64,000 bases of DNA from Vandammella animalimorsus (GCF_002285285.1 NZ_NSJF01000003.1:344812-408811); one strand, 5' to 3'; positions 16,697 to 26,288 are shown, counted from the stretch's first letter. Numbers and translations are program-made. The notes: generated by a model from the sequence alone, not told the origin.

Positions 16697-18393
16697 ACGA
16701 TATTCGCCGCTCCATTCTGTGGGTGATCTTTGCGTTCTCGCTGATTCTGCTGTGGGATCGCTGGCAGCTGCACAATGGCCGCTCCGCATTCTTCTTCCCG
16801 CAGCCGGCCGCTACCACGGCGTCGGCGCCAGTCGCAGCCAGCGATGCCGTGCCCGACACCACCCCCGGCGCGCAGACCCCGCAAGCCAGTACAGCGCTGA
16901 TCCAGACTGGGCAGCCGCCCATCGAAGCACCGTCTGCCGCGCCTGCAGCAGCGGCCGAACGCATCGAAGTCTCCACCGACGTCTTGCGCCTGAGCTTCAG
17001 CACCGAGGGCGGCTCGCTCAACCGCGTCGAGCTGCTGGACTATGAGAACGACGCCCGCGACGGCCAGGTCGTACTGCTCGATGAGAGCAACACCCGCGCC
17101 TACGTGGCGCAGACCGGCCTGATCGGCGGCGATTTTCCGAACCACAAAACCATCATGCGCCTGGCCGATGGCCCTCGCAGCCTGGCCGATGGTCAGGACA
17201 GCCTGCAGCTGCGCTTCGAGTCGCCCGTGCAAGGCGGCGTGCAGCTGGTCAAGACCTGGACGCTGCAGCGCGGCCAATACGCCATTGCCGTGCGCCACGA
17301 AGTGCTCAACCACGGTCAGGCCGCCGTGGCGCCGCAGCTGTATGAACAACTGGTGCGCGATGGCGGCACCATCGACGGCGGCGTGATGTTCACTGGCACC
17401 TACACCGGGCCGGCCATCTACACCGACGAGGAAAAATTCCAGAAAGTCGAGTTCAAGGACATCGACAAAGGCAACACCAAATTCCAGAAAACCAGCGCCA
17501 GTGGCTATGCCGCCATGGTGCAGCACTACTTTGCCGCCGCCTGGATCCCACCTGCGGGGCTGCAGCGCGAATACTTCGTGCGCAAGCCAGGCAATGGCCT
17601 GTACGCCGTTGGCGCCATCGCCCCTTTCTCCAGCATCGCCCCAGGGGCCTCGCAAACGCTGGACAGCACCTTCTACGCCGGCCCACAGATCGAGCGCGAG
17701 CTGCAGGAGATCAGCCCGGGCCTGGAGCTGGTCAAGGACTACGGCATGGTCAAGGCCCTGGCCAAGCCGCTGTACTGGCTGCTCGATCGGCTGCACGACC
17801 TGCTGGGCAACTGGGGCTGGGCCATCGTCGCGCTGGTGTTCCTGCTGAAGATTGCTTTCTACTGGCTCAACGCCCGCGCTTACGCCAGCATGGCCAAGAT
17901 GAAGGCCATCAACCCGCGCATCATGCAAATGCGCGAGCGCTACAAGGACAGTCCGCAGCAAATGCAGCAGGAGATGATCCGCATCTACCGCGAGGAAAAA
18001 GTCAACCCGCTGGGCGGCTGCCTGCCGATCCTGATCCAGATGCCTTTCTTCATCGCGCTGTATTGGGTGCTGCTGTCCAGCGTGGAAATGCGCCACGCCC
18101 CATGGATCGGCTGGATTCATGACCTTTCCGCGCCCGACCCCTATTTCATCCTGCCGCTGCTGATGATGCTCTCCTCGCTGCTGCAAGTGGCGCTCAACCC
18201 GCAACCGCCGGACCCCATGCAGGCCAAGATGATGTGGATCATGCCGCTGGTGTTCAGCGTGATGTTCTTCTTCTTCCCCGCTGGCCTGGTGCTGTACTGG
18301 TTGACCAACAACATCCTGTCCATCGCCCAGCAGTGGATCATCAACACCCGCATGGGCGTACCACCGCAGTTCAACCTGCCCAAGTTCAAGTAA
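16693..18393 (+). CDS. yidC: membrane protein insertase YidC
   Basis: YidC inserts and folds inner-membrane proteins, alone or with SecYEG. The 566-residue product has an N-terminal helix (IRRSILWVIFAFSLILLWD), a large periplasmic beta domain (about residues 60-350), then the conserved five-helix core. Diagnostic stretches include YGMVKALAKPLYWLLDRLHD, NWGWAIVALVFLLKIAFYWL with the hydrophilic-groove arginine in LNARAYASMAKMKAINPRI, the cytoplasmic loop RYKDSPQQMQQEM, and NPLGGCLPILIQMPFFIALY. It ends the rpmH operon at a strong terminator. In related genomes mnmE follows; here cas3 begins 59 bp past the stop. Confidence 0.97.
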   Translation: MNDIRRSILWVIFAFSLILLWDRWQLHNGRSAFFFPQPAATTASAPVAASDAVPDTTPGAQTPQASTALIQTGQPPIEAPSAAPAAAAERIEVSTDVLRLSFSTEGGSLNRVELLDYENDARDGQVVLLDESNTRAYVAQTGLIGGDFPNHKTIMRLADGPRSLADGQDSLQLRFESPVQGGVQLVKTWTLQRGQYAIAVRHEVLNHGQAAVAPQLYEQLVRDGGTIDGGVMFTGTYTGPAIYTDEEKFQKVEFKDIDKGNTKFQKTSASGYAAMVQHYFAAAWIPPAGLQREYFVRKPGNGLYAVGAIAPFSSIAPGASQTLDSTFYAGPQIERELQEISPGLELVKDYGMVKALAKPLYWLLDRLHDLLGNWGWAIVALVFLLKIAFYWLNARAYASMAKMKAINPRIMQMRERYKDSPQQMQQEMIRIYREEKVNPLGGCLPILIQMPFFIALYWVLLSSVEMRHAPWIGWIHDLSAPDPYFILPLLMMLSSLLQVALNPQPPDPMQAKMMWIMPLVFSVMFFFFPAGLVLYWLTNNILSIAQQWIINTRMGVPPQFNLPKFK

Positions 18394-18403
18394 GCGCCCC
18401 ATC

Positions 18404-18435
18404 AGCCGCCCTGCTCACCACAGGGCGGCTTTTTC
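18404..18435 (+). terminator. yidC terminator
   Basis: AGCCGCCCTG (18404-18413) pairs with CAGGGCGGCT (18421-18430) around CTCACCA and is followed by TTTTTC. This strong intrinsic terminator ends 17 bp before the cas3 start codon, so cas3 cannot easily rely on read-through. Confidence 0.88.
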
Positions 18436-18452
18436 ATGCTCAAGCAGCGCAT

Positions 18453-20732
18453 ATGCCATCCAGCACGTACATCGCCCACTCCTCCCCCGATCTGGCCATC
18501 GCCGCGCACCAGCCGCTGGCCGAGCATGCGCACAACACGGGCGCGCTGGCTGCCAGCTTCGCGGCGCATTTCGGCGCGGCGCAGCTGGCGCGCGCCATAG
18601 GGCTGTTGCACGATCTGGGCAAATACTGCGCGCCCTTCCAGCAGCGCGTGCTGGGCGCGGCCATCCGCGTCAACCACTCCACCTGGGGGGCCAAGGTGGC
18701 GCTGGAGCAATACCGACAACTGGGCTGGCTGCTGGCCTACGGCATTGCCGGGCACCATGCAGGGCTGGCCAATGGCGGCCTGTCGCAAGGGGGGCAGCGC
18801 CTGTCGCTGGCCGAGCGCCTGGCCGACCCGGCCCTGCCAGCGCTGGACGCGGCCTGGCAGCGCGAGATCACGCTGCCCGCGCTGCAAGAGCTGCTGGCCG
18901 AAGCCGCGCGCAAGCTGCCGCGCGACGCGCCGCACGGCCTGGGCTTCAGCGCCGCCTTTCTGGCGCGCATGCTGTTTTCCGCCCTGGTCGATGCCGACTA
19001 TCTGGACACCGAGCGTTACTACGACCAGTTCCTGCCCCCCAGCCAGCGCAAGGCCGCCGCGCGCGCCCAGCCCGCCCCCAGCCTGCAGGCGCTGCGCGCG
19101 CAGCTGGACGAGCACCTGCGCGGCTTTCAGGCCGACAGCGAAGTCAACCGCATCCGCGCGCGCATCCTGGCCTACGCGCGCCAGCAGGCCACGCTGGCGC
19201 CGGGGCTGTTTTCGCTCACCGTGCCCACCGGCGGCGGCAAGACGCTGGCCTCGCTCGCCTTCGCGCTGGATCACGCCATCGCCCACGGCCAGCGGCGCGT
19301 GATCTTCGTCATCCCGTTCACCAGCATCGTCGAGCAAAACGCCGCCGTGTTCCGCCGCGCGCTCGGCCCGCATGGCGCGCAAGCCGTGCTGGAGCACCAC
19401 AGCGCCTTCACCCCGCCCGCGCCGGATGCCAGCCGGCCCGACTGGCACCAGTCGCAGGCCAAGCTGCGCCTGGCCATGGAAAACTGGGACGCGCCCATCG
19501 TCGTCACCACCGCCGTGCAGTTCTTCGAGAGCCTGTTCGCCGCGCGCACCGGCGCCTGCCGCAAGCTGCACCACATCGCCAACAGCGTCGTCGTGCTGGA
19601 CGAGGCGCAAACTCTGCCGCTGCACCTGCTGCGCCCAGCCGTGGCCGCCATCGACGAGCTGGCGCGTCACTACAAAAGCAGCATCGTGCTGTGCACCGCC
19701 ACCCAGCCCGCGCTGCAAGCGCCGCGCTTCAAAGGCGGCCTGCGCGACGTGCGCCCGCTGGTGCAGGAAGAGCACGCCCTGGCGCGCCAGCTCCAGCGCG
19801 TGCGCGTACGCCACATAGGAGCCCTGAGCGATGCTGCCCTGGCCGCCGAGCTGCGCGCGCGCGAGCAGGTGCTGTGCATCGTCAACAACCGCTTGCACGC
19901 GCGCGCCGTGTTCCGCGCCATTGCCGACCTGCCCGGCGCCACGCACCTGAGCACGCTGATGTGCGCGCGCCACCGCAGCCAGGTGCTGGCCCAGGCGCGC
20001 CAGCGCCTGCAAGACGGGCTGGCCTGCCGCATCGTCTCCACCAGCCTGATCGAAGCGGGCGTGGACATCTCCCTGCCCGCCGTGCTGCGCGCCGAGGCGG
20101 GCCTGGACGCCATCGTCCAGGCCGCCGGCCGCTGCAACCGCCACAAGGAGTGGCCGGTGGAGCGCAGCGAGGTGCTGGTCTTCGCCACCGACGAGGCGCA
20201 ATGGCCGCCGCCGCCCGAGCTGCGCGTTTTCGCCCAGGCCGCGCAGGAAGTGCTGCGCCAGCCCCGGCACCAGGCCGACCCGCTGTCGCCCGCCGCCATT
20301 GAGGCCTATTTCGAGGCGCTGTACTGGCAAAAAGGCGAGCAGGCGCTGGACGCCCAGGACCTGCTCGGCCAACTCAGGCAAAGCCGCCTGGACAACCTGC
20401 CGTTCGAGCACATCGCCCACCAGTTCCAGATGATCCAGAGCGCGCAGCAGCCCGTCGTCATCGCCTGGGACGACACGGCGCGCCAAGCCATCGAGGCGCT
20501 GCGCCACAGCGACACCGCGGGCAGCCTGGCGCGCCAGTTGCAGCCCTACCTGGTGCAAGTGCCCCGCCAGGCATTCGCCGCGCTGCGCCAGGCCGGCGCC
20601 ATCCAGCCCATCGCCCCCGAACGCTGGGGCGAGCAGTTCATGGCCCTGGTCAACATGGACATCTACAGCCCGCAGTACGGGCTGTGGTGGGATGAGCCGA
20701 CGTTTGTGGATGCCGCCCAGCTCATTGTCTGA
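18453..20732 (+). CDS. cas3: type I-C CRISPR helicase-nuclease Cas3
   Basis: Cas3 unwinds and degrades target DNA after Cascade recognition. The 759-residue protein carries the HD nuclease first (His and Asp in LLHDLGKY at residues 53-54; AGHHAG near 100), then a superfamily 2 helicase: Walker A VPTGGGKTLASLAFAL, the DEAQ box VVLDEAQTLPL, TATQPAL, and motifs VSTSLIEAGVDISLP and QAAGRCNRHKEW. All catalytic residues appear intact. The longer open frame overlaps yidC; the ATG at 18453 is chosen because the protein there begins as the family does. It is co-directional with the other cas genes but separated from cas5 by 306 bp, so it may form its own transcript. Confidence 0.96.
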   Translation: MPSSTYIAHSSPDLAIAAHQPLAEHAHNTGALAASFAAHFGAAQLARAIGLLHDLGKYCAPFQQRVLGAAIRVNHSTWGAKVALEQYRQLGWLLAYGIAGHHAGLANGGLSQGGQRLSLAERLADPALPALDAAWQREITLPALQELLAEAARKLPRDAPHGLGFSAAFLARMLFSALVDADYLDTERYYDQFLPPSQRKAAARAQPAPSLQALRAQLDEHLRGFQADSEVNRIRARILAYARQQATLAPGLFSLTVPTGGGKTLASLAFALDHAIAHGQRRVIFVIPFTSIVEQNAAVFRRALGPHGAQAVLEHHSAFTPPAPDASRPDWHQSQAKLRLAMENWDAPIVVTTAVQFFESLFAARTGACRKLHHIANSVVVLDEAQTLPLHLLRPAVAAIDELARHYKSSIVLCTATQPALQAPRFKGGLRDVRPLVQEEHALARQLQRVRVRHIGALSDAALAAELRAREQVLCIVNNRLHARAVFRAIADLPGATHLSTLMCARHRSQVLAQARQRLQDGLACRIVSTSLIEAGVDISLPAVLRAEAGLDAIVQAAGRCNRHKEWPVERSEVLVFATDEAQWPPPPELRVFAQAAQEVLRQPRHQADPLSPAAIEAYFEALYWQKGEQALDAQDLLGQLRQSRLDNLPFEHIAHQFQMIQSAQQPVVIAWDDTARQAIEALRHSDTAGSLARQLQPYLVQVPRQAFAALRQAGAIQPIAPERWGEQFMALVNMDIYSPQYGLWWDEPTFVDAAQLIV

Positions 20733-21038
20733 CGCATCGCTCTGGCCACTATCACAGAGCTTTGGGAAGAGGCTCATCCGTAAAAACCATTGTATTTATT
20801 TGTTTCAAAAGTAACCTAGACCACATAGAATACGCAGCCATTCAGGATGCTCGGCAGGTATTGAACACGGCGTGGGTCTGTGCTGCACCATGTTCTCTAC
20901 ACCGCACCGATGGCTATGCCAGGGTTTGGCACGCAGACGACGTTTCGTTACAAAACCAGGCCCAACGGAAGTTGAACCGGCGGTCAGGCCGATCGCGCCA
21001 GGCATCCCTTGCTACTGCTTTGGAGGAGGTCGCACGCC
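20733..21038 (+). other. cas3-cas5 intergenic region, AT-rich promoter candidate
   Basis: This is a 306-bp gap in an otherwise tightly packed operon. Its left half (about 20775-20835) is markedly AT-rich (CATTGTATTTATTTGTTTC) and has promoter-like hexamers but no clean pair. At 20970-20976 AGTTGAA matches the end of the CRISPR repeat, followed by GATCGCGCC at 20991, which recalls the repeat's start. Short frames of 60-100 codons exist on both strands, but none looks like a gene. Most likely it holds the promoter and regulatory leader of cas5-cas2. Confidence 0.55.
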
Positions 21039-21716
21039 ATGTCTTACGGAATCCGCCTGCACGTCTGGGGTGAGCGGGCCTGCTTCACCCGGCCGGAGAT
21101 GAAGGGCGAGCGCGTGTCGTACGACGTCATCACGCCTTCGGCCGCGCGCGGCATCCTCAGCGCCATCCACTGGAAGCCAGCCATCGCCTGGCGCGTGGAC
21201 CGCATCCACGTGCTGCGCCCCATCCGCTTCGAATCGCTGCGCCGCAACGAAGTGGGCAGCAAGGTGCCGGCGGGCCTGGTCGGCAAGGCCATGAAGGCGG
21301 GCAGCACGGCCTCGCTGCTGCATTGCGTGGAAGAAGACCGCCAGCAGCGCGCCACCACCTTGCTGCGCGACGTGGCCTATGTCATCGAAGCGCATTTCGA
21401 ACTCAGCGCCCGCGCCGGCCCGGACGACAGCGCCGGCAAGCACCTGGACATCTTCACGCGCCGCGCGCGCAAGGGCCAGTATTTCCACGCGCCCTGCCTG
21501 GGCGTGCGCGAGTTTCCGGCCTTCTTCCGCCTGCTGGAAGAAGGCGAGGCGCTGCCCGCCTCCACCCTGCCCGAGGCCGAGCGCCAGCGCGACCTGGGTT
21601 GGATGCTGCACGACATCGACTTCGACCACGGGCACACGCCGCGCTTTTTCCGCGCACGCCTGGTCGATGGCGCCATCGACGTGCCCGCCTGGCACAGCGA
21701 GGAGGTCAAGGCATGA
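21039..21716 (+). CDS. cas5: Cas5c crRNA-processing endoribonuclease
   Basis: In type I-C systems Cas5 replaces Cas6. It cuts the pre-crRNA below the repeat hairpin and caps the 5' handle in Cascade. The 225-residue protein starts MSYGIRLHVWGERACFTRPE, the RAMP first strand of Cas5d/Cas5c, followed by RVSYDVITPSAARGILSAIHWKP, the conserved stretch with candidate active-site tyrosine and histidine residues. A very strong site GGAGGAGG (21022-21029) precedes the ATG at 21039. The stop overlaps the cas8c start (ATGA). Confidence 0.95.
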   Translation: MSYGIRLHVWGERACFTRPEMKGERVSYDVITPSAARGILSAIHWKPAIAWRVDRIHVLRPIRFESLRRNEVGSKVPAGLVGKAMKAGSTASLLHCVEEDRQQRATTLLRDVAYVIEAHFELSARAGPDDSAGKHLDIFTRRARKGQYFHAPCLGVREFPAFFRLLEEGEALPASTLPEAERQRDLGWMLHDIDFDHGHTPRFFRARLVDGAIDVPAWHSEEVKA

Positions 21717-23572
21717 TCCTGCAAGCCCTGGTGCGGCTCTACCACCGGCTGGCCGCGCAGCCCGGCAGCGGCCTGGCGCCCTACGGTTACAGCCCCGAGA
21801 AGATCAGCTACGTGATCAAGCTGCGCCCCGATGGCAGCGTGGCCGCCGCGCAGGCGCGCATGGACACCTCGGGCAAGAAGCCCAAGCCCCAGCTCATCAC
21901 CGTGCCGCAGCCGGTCAAGCGCACGGTGGGCATCCAGCCCAATGTGCTGTGGGACAAGAGCAGCTACGTGCTGGGCGTGAGCGCCAGCAGCAAGCGCGCA
22001 GACCAGGAGCACGAAGCCTTCAAGGCGCTGCACCTGCCCCTGCTGGCGCAGGCCACGGACGAGGGCCTGCTGGCGCTGCGGCGCTTTTTGCTGCAGTGGC
22101 GGCCCGAGCACTTTCAGCCGCCGCTGTTCACCGAGGAGATGAAGGACGCCAACCTGGTGTTCAGCCTCGACGGTGAAAACGCCTACCTGCACGACAGGCC
22201 GGCCGCGCAGGCGCTGCGCATGCAACTGCTGCAAGCGCAAGAGGCGGGCGGCAACGCTGGCCCCGCCCCTGGCGCCCAGGCCCGCCCGCCCGCCATGACC
22301 TGCCTGGCCACGGGCGAGCCAGCCGCCCCGGCCCGCCTGCACCCGGCCATCAAAGGCGTGCATGGCGCGCAAAGCTCTGGCGCCTCCATCGTCTCCTTCA
22401 ACCAGGACGCCTTCAGCTCCTTCGGCAAGGAGCAGGGCGACAACGCCCCCGTCTCGGCGCAGGCGGCCTTTGCCTACACCACGGCGCTCAACCACCTGCT
22501 GCGCAGCGGCGCGGACAACCGCCAGCGCATCCAGATTGGCGACACCAGCGTCGTGTTCTGGGCCGAGGCGCCCGAGCCCGCCCAGGCCCAGGCCGCCGAA
22601 GACCTGCTGGCCACGCTCTTCGACCCAATCGACGACGGCAGCGAAGCCATGCGCCTGCGGGGCCTGCTGCAAGCCGTGCAAAAAGGCCGCCCGCTGAACG
22701 CCGCGCAACTGGACGCGGGCCTGCACCCCGACACGCGCATCTTCGTGCTCGGCCTGGCGCCCAATGCCTCGCGCCTGTCGGTGCGCCTGTGGCTGACCGA
22801 TTCGCTGCAGCACTTTGTGGAAAAACTGGCCCAGCACGAGGCCGACCTGCGCATCGAGCCCTGCCCCTGGCAGACCGCGCCGGCCATGCGCCGCCTGGTG
22901 CTGGCCACCGTGCCCCAGCGCGAAGGGGCCATGCCCAAGGCCGACGACGCCCCCGCGCACCTGGTGGGCGAAACGCTGCGCGCCATCCTGACCGGCGGCC
23001 TCTACCCGCGCAGCCTGCTGGCCAATACCGTCATGCGCATCCGCGCCGACGGCCACCTCTGCGGCCTGCGCGCCGCCATCTGCAAGGGCGTGCTCACGCG
23101 CCAGCGCCGCCTGCTTCAACCATCATCGACAGAGGAGATCCCGGTGAGCCTTGACCCCCAATCAACCCAGCCCGCCTACCTGCTGGGGCGGCTGTTCGCC
23201 GTGCTGGAGCACGTGCAGCGCAGCGCCCTGGGCGCGCAGCTCAACGCCACCATCCGCGACCGCTACTACGGCGCGGCCTCGGCCACGCCCGCCAGCATCT
23301 TCCCCGTGCTGCTGCGCAACGCGCAGAACCACCTGTCCAAGCTGCGCAAGGAGCGCACCGGCCAGGCCATCCATCTGGAAAAGCTGATGGGCGACGTGAT
23401 GGACAGCCTGCCCCAGCAATTTCCGCGCACGCTCAACATCGAGCACCAGGGGCGCTTTGCCATCGGCTACTACCACCAGAACCGCGCGCTGTTCACCAAG
23501 AACGAAGGCGCAGGCGACAAGAACACCACCGACACCGATTCCACCGCCACGCAGCAGGAGATTTTTGAATGA
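21713..23572 (+). CDS. cas8c: Cas8c large subunit of type I-C Cascade
   Basis: Cas8c recognises the PAM and helps open target DNA. The 619-residue protein begins [35 protein letters not shown], split here only for length: the Csd1-type start [10 protein letters not shown] and [14 protein letters not shown] are both diagnostic. The C-terminal part ([30 protein letters not shown] stretch) is the helical region that also works as the small subunit. An internal GTG with its own Shine-Dalgarno site lies in frame at 23144 (see cas11c). It overlaps cas5 and cas7 by four bases each. Confidence 0.96.
   Translation: MILQALVRLYHRLAAQPGSGLAPYGYSPEKISYVIKLRPDGSVAAAQARMDTSGKKPKPQLITVPQPVKRTVGIQPNVLWDKSSYVLGVSASSKRADQEHEAFKALHLPLLAQATDEGLLALRRFLLQWRPEHFQPPLFTEEMKDANLVFSLDGENAYLHDRPAAQALRMQLLQAQEAGGNAGPAPGAQARPPAMTCLATGEPAAPARLHPAIKGVHGAQSSGASIVSFNQDAFSSFGKEQGDNAPVSAQAAFAYTTALNHLLRSGADNRQRIQIGDTSVVFWAEAPEPAQAQAAEDLLATLFDPIDDGSEAMRLRGLLQAVQKGRPLNAAQLDAGLHPDTRIFVLGLAPNASRLSVRLWLTDSLQHFVEKLAQHEADLRIEPCPWQTAPAMRRLVLATVPQREGAMPKADDAPAHLVGETLRAILTGGLYPRSLLANTVMRIRADGHLCGLRAAICKGVLTRQRRLLQPSSTEEIPVSLDPQSTQPAYLLGRLFAVLEHVQRSALGAQLNATIRDRYYGAASATPASIFPVLLRNAQNHLSKLRKERTGQAIHLEKLMGDVMDSLPQQFPRTLNIEHQGRFAIGYYHQNRALFTKNEGAGDKNTTDTDSTATQQEIFE
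23144..23572 (+). CDS. cas11c: Cas11c small subunit from internal start within cas8c
   Basis: In type I-C systems the Cascade small subunit is made from an internal ribosome entry inside cas8c (known from studied I-C systems). Here a GTG codon at 23144, in frame with cas8c (codon 478), is preceded by AGAGGAG (23131-23137) at six bases, a far better site than random coding sequence would give. The predicted 142-residue product starts [20 protein letters not shown] and consists mainly of helices. It shares its stop codon with cas8c. Sequence evidence supports the site; production of the protein is inferred. Confidence 0.75.
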   Translation: MSLDPQSTQPAYLLGRLFAVLEHVQRSALGAQLNATIRDRYYGAASATPASIFPVLLRNAQNHLSKLRKERTGQAIHLEKLMGDVMDSLPQQFPRTLNIEHQGRFAIGYYHQNRALFTKNEGAGDKNTTDTDSTATQQEIFE

Positions 23573-24462
23573 GCCAGCCCATCGCCCACCGTTATGAGTT
23601 CGTGTACCTGTTCGACGTGACCAACGGCAACCCCAACGGCGACCCCGACGCGGGCAACCTGCCGCGGCTGGACCCGGAAACCAGCCGCGGCCTGGTCACC
23701 GACGTCAGCCTCAAGCGCAAGATCCGCAACTACGTGGCGCTGGACAAGGACGGCGCGCCCGGCTTTGCCATCTACATGCAGGAAAAAGCCGTGCTCAACC
23801 AGCAGCACCAGAAGGCCTGGCAGGCGCTGGGCATCCCGCCCGACGCCAAGGACGCCTTCAAGAAACTGCCCAAGGATGAAGCCAAGGCGCGCGAAATCAC
23901 CGCCTGGATGTGCCAGAACTTCTTCGACGTGCGCACCTTCGGCGCCGTGATGACCACCGGCGTCAACGCCGGCCAGGTGCGCGGCCCGGTGCAGCTGGCC
24001 TTTGCCAGCTCCGTCGAACCCGTGCTGCCGCTGGAGATCGCCATCACCCGCATGGCCGTCACCACCGAGAAAGAGGCCGAGGCCCAAAGCGGCGACAACC
24101 GCACCATGGGCCGCAAGCACATCCTGCCCTATGGCCTGTACCGCGCGCACGGCTTCGTCTCGGCCAAGCTGGCCGAGCGCACCGGCTTTGGCGAGGACGA
24201 CCTGCAACTGCTGTGGCAGGCGCTGATGAACATGTTCGAGCACGACCGCTCCGCCGCACGCGGCGAAATGGCCGCGCGCAAGCTCATCGTCTTCAAGCAC
24301 GACAGCGCCATGGGCAACGCCCCGGCGCACCTGCTGTTTGACGCCGTCCAGGTCACGCGCAAGGACGACAGCGACAACCGCCCGCCCGCGCGCAGCTTTG
24401 CCGACTACCAGGTCCACATCGGCGCCGTGCCCGATGGCGTGACGGTGGAAGAAAAGCTGTAA
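23569..24462 (+). CDS. cas7: Cas7c backbone subunit of Cascade
   Basis: Several copies of Cas7 (Csd2) line the crRNA and form the Cascade backbone. The 297-residue protein begins with the subtype-typical [20 protein letters not shown] and continues with [20 protein letters not shown]. The middle contains [20 protein letters not shown] and [13 protein letters not shown], both conserved in Csd2. The ATG overlaps the cas8c stop by four bases. A 67-bp gap then separates it from cas4. Confidence 0.96.
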   Translation: MSQPIAHRYEFVYLFDVTNGNPNGDPDAGNLPRLDPETSRGLVTDVSLKRKIRNYVALDKDGAPGFAIYMQEKAVLNQQHQKAWQALGIPPDAKDAFKKLPKDEAKAREITAWMCQNFFDVRTFGAVMTTGVNAGQVRGPVQLAFASSVEPVLPLEIAITRMAVTTEKEAEAQSGDNRTMGRKHILPYGLYRAHGFVSAKLAERTGFGEDDLQLLWQALMNMFEHDRSAARGEMAARKLIVFKHDSAMGNAPAHLLFDAVQVTRKDDSDNRPPARSFADYQVHIGAVPDGVTVEEKL

Positions 24463-24529
24463 TGCCCGCGCGCGCCGCGCGGAGCGTATGGCGTGGCGCC
24501 ATCGCCCCGCCCAGCCAAGAACGCCAGGC

Positions 24530-25195
24530 ATGAGTGCCGCCAAGCCAAGCGCTGACCAAGCTCAGGAAGAAGACCCCATCCCGCTCTCGGCCCTGCAGCA
24601 CTACCTGTACTGCCCGCGCCAGTGCGCGCTGATTCACCTGGAGCAGCTGTGGTCGGAAAACGCCCTCACGGCCGAAGGCCGGCTACTGCACCAGCGCGCC
24701 GACAGCCCAGGCGCCGAACAGCGCCATGGCGTGCGCACCGTCACCGCCATGCCGTTGCGCCACACGGCCCTGGGCATTGCCGGCGTGGCCGACGTGGTCG
24801 AGTTCCACCCCCGCGCCGCCGGCCCGCCGCAGGCCCTGCCTGTCGAATACAAGCGCGGCCGGCCCAAGGCGCATCGCGCCGATGAAGTGCAACTGTGCGC
24901 GCAAGCCCTGTGTCTGGAAGACATGCTGGGTCAGCCCGTGTCCGAGGGCGCCCTGTTCTACGGCCAGACCCGCCGCCGCCGCAACGTGGTGTTCGACGCC
25001 GACCTGCGCGCCCTGACCCTGAACACCATCGCCAGCACCCGCGCCCTGCTGGCCGCCGGCCGCACCCCGCCGCCCGTGGACGATGCCAGGCGCTGCAGCA
25101 CCTGCTCGCTCATTGACGATTGCCAGCCCCAATGGGCCCGCGCCGCTCGCCGCGTGGCGCCCTGGCTGCAAACCCAGCTGCAAGCGCCGGACTGA
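24530..25195 (+). CDS. cas4: Cas4 iron-sulfur exonuclease
   Basis: Cas4 trims prespacers and secures PAM-correct integration with Cas1-Cas2. The 221-residue protein shows an N-terminal cysteine in YCPRQCALI and a C-terminal cluster CSTCSLIDDC for a 4Fe-4S cluster. The RecB-like nuclease core between them includes GIAGVADVVEF and the catalytic PVEYKRGRPK. The start at 24530 (MSAAKPSAD) is preferred. An upstream ATG at 24488 would add 14 residues, but its GGAG is only three bases away. It is adjacent to cas1. Confidence 0.93.
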   Translation: MSAAKPSADQAQEEDPIPLSALQHYLYCPRQCALIHLEQLWSENALTAEGRLLHQRADSPGAEQRHGVRTVTAMPLRHTALGIAGVADVVEFHPRAAGPPQALPVEYKRGRPKAHRADEVQLCAQALCLEDMLGQPVSEGALFYGQTRRRRNVVFDADLRALTLNTIASTRALLAAGRTPPPVDDARRCSTCSLIDDCQPQWARAARRVAPWLQTQLQAPD

Positions 25196-25227
25196 GCCCG
25201 CCGCCCGCGCCTGCACACCTTGCCCCC

Positions 25228-26265
25228 ATGCGCCCCCTGCTCAACACCTTGTACATCACCACCGAAGGCGCCTGGCTGCGCAAGGACGGCGAAAACCTCG
25301 TCGTCGAAGTCGAAGGCCAGACGCGCGCCCGCCTGCCCGTGCACATGCTGCAAGGCCTGGTCTGCATCGGCCACGTGCTCGTCTCCCCCGCGCTCATGGG
25401 GCACTGCGCCCAGCGCGGCATCTGCATCAGTCACCTCAGCCCCAGCGGCCGGTTTCTGGCCCGCGTGGAAGGCCCCGTCTCCGGCAACGTGCTGCTGCGG
25501 CGCGCGCAATACCGCTGCAGCGACCAGAACCAGGGCGCAGCCATCGCCCGCCACATCGTCGCCGGCAAAGTCTTCAACCAACGCGCCGTGCTGGCCCGCG
25601 CGCTGCGCGACCACGCCAGCGGCATGGCGCCCGCCGCCGCCCAGGCCCTGCAACACGCCACGCTGCGCCTCAAACGCATCAGCCAGCAAGCGCGCACCTG
25701 CGCCGACACCGGCGCCCTGCGCGGCCTGGAAGGCGAAGCCGCGCAGCTGTACTTCAGCGTCTTCGACCACCTGATCCGCGTGGACGAGCCCGCGCTGCGC
25801 TTTACCGGCCGCAGCCGCCGCCCGCCGCGCGACGCCATCAACGCCCTGCTCTCGCTGCTCTACACCCTGCTCACCCACGACTGCCGCAGCGCACTTGAAA
25901 CCGTGGGCCTGGATCCTGCCGTCGGCTTTCTGCACCGCGACCGCCCCGGCCGCCCCAGCCTGGCGCTGGACCTGATGGAAGAATTCCGCCCCGTGCTCGC
26001 CGACCGCCTGGCCCTTTCGCTCATCAACCGCCGGCAAATCGGCCCGCGCGACTTCCAAACACTGGACAACGGCGCCGTGCTCCTCAAAGACGACGCGCGC
26101 AAAACCGTGCTCACCGCCTGGCAGGAGCGCAAGCGCGAGCAGCTGCAACACAGCTTCACCGGCGAAAGCGCCCCCATCGGCCTGTTCCCATTCGTGCAGG
26201 CCCAGCTGCTGGCACGCCACCTGCGCGGCGATCTGGACGCCTATCCGCCCTTCATCTGGAAATAA
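25228..26265 (+). CDS. cas1: Cas1c spacer integrase
   Basis: Cas1 catalyses spacer integration at the leader end of the array as a complex with Cas2. The 345-residue protein has the N-terminal beta domain (LLNTLYITTEGAWLRKDGEN) and a helical catalytic domain. The metal ligands appear as the glutamate in LEGEAAQLYFSVFD (about residue 172), the histidine in VGFLHRDRPGRPSLALDLME, and the acidic residues that follow (LMEEFRPVLADR). The ATG at 25228 matches the family N terminus; the open frame upstream overlaps cas4. All catalytic residues are present, so adaptation is probably active. Confidence 0.96.
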   Translation: MRPLLNTLYITTEGAWLRKDGENLVVEVEGQTRARLPVHMLQGLVCIGHVLVSPALMGHCAQRGICISHLSPSGRFLARVEGPVSGNVLLRRAQYRCSDQNQGAAIARHIVAGKVFNQRAVLARALRDHASGMAPAAAQALQHATLRLKRISQQARTCADTGALRGLEGEAAQLYFSVFDHLIRVDEPALRFTGRSRRPPRDAINALLSLLYTLLTHDCRSALETVGLDPAVGFLHRDRPGRPSLALDLMEEFRPVLADRLALSLINRRQIGPRDFQTLDNGAVLLKDDARKTVLTAWQERKREQLQHSFTGESAPIGLFPFVQAQLLARHLRGDLDAYPPFIWK

Positions 26266-26288
26266 GCCCCCGGGGCCAAACACCCGCC

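Noticed and set aside
18402..20777. 791-codon minus-strand frame opposite cas3
   Set aside because: Antisense shadow; low-complexity composition and no family signature.
20805..21005. 66-codon minus-strand frame in the cas3-cas5 gap
   Set aside because: Short, no family, poor start context, and overlaps the likely promoter of cas5.
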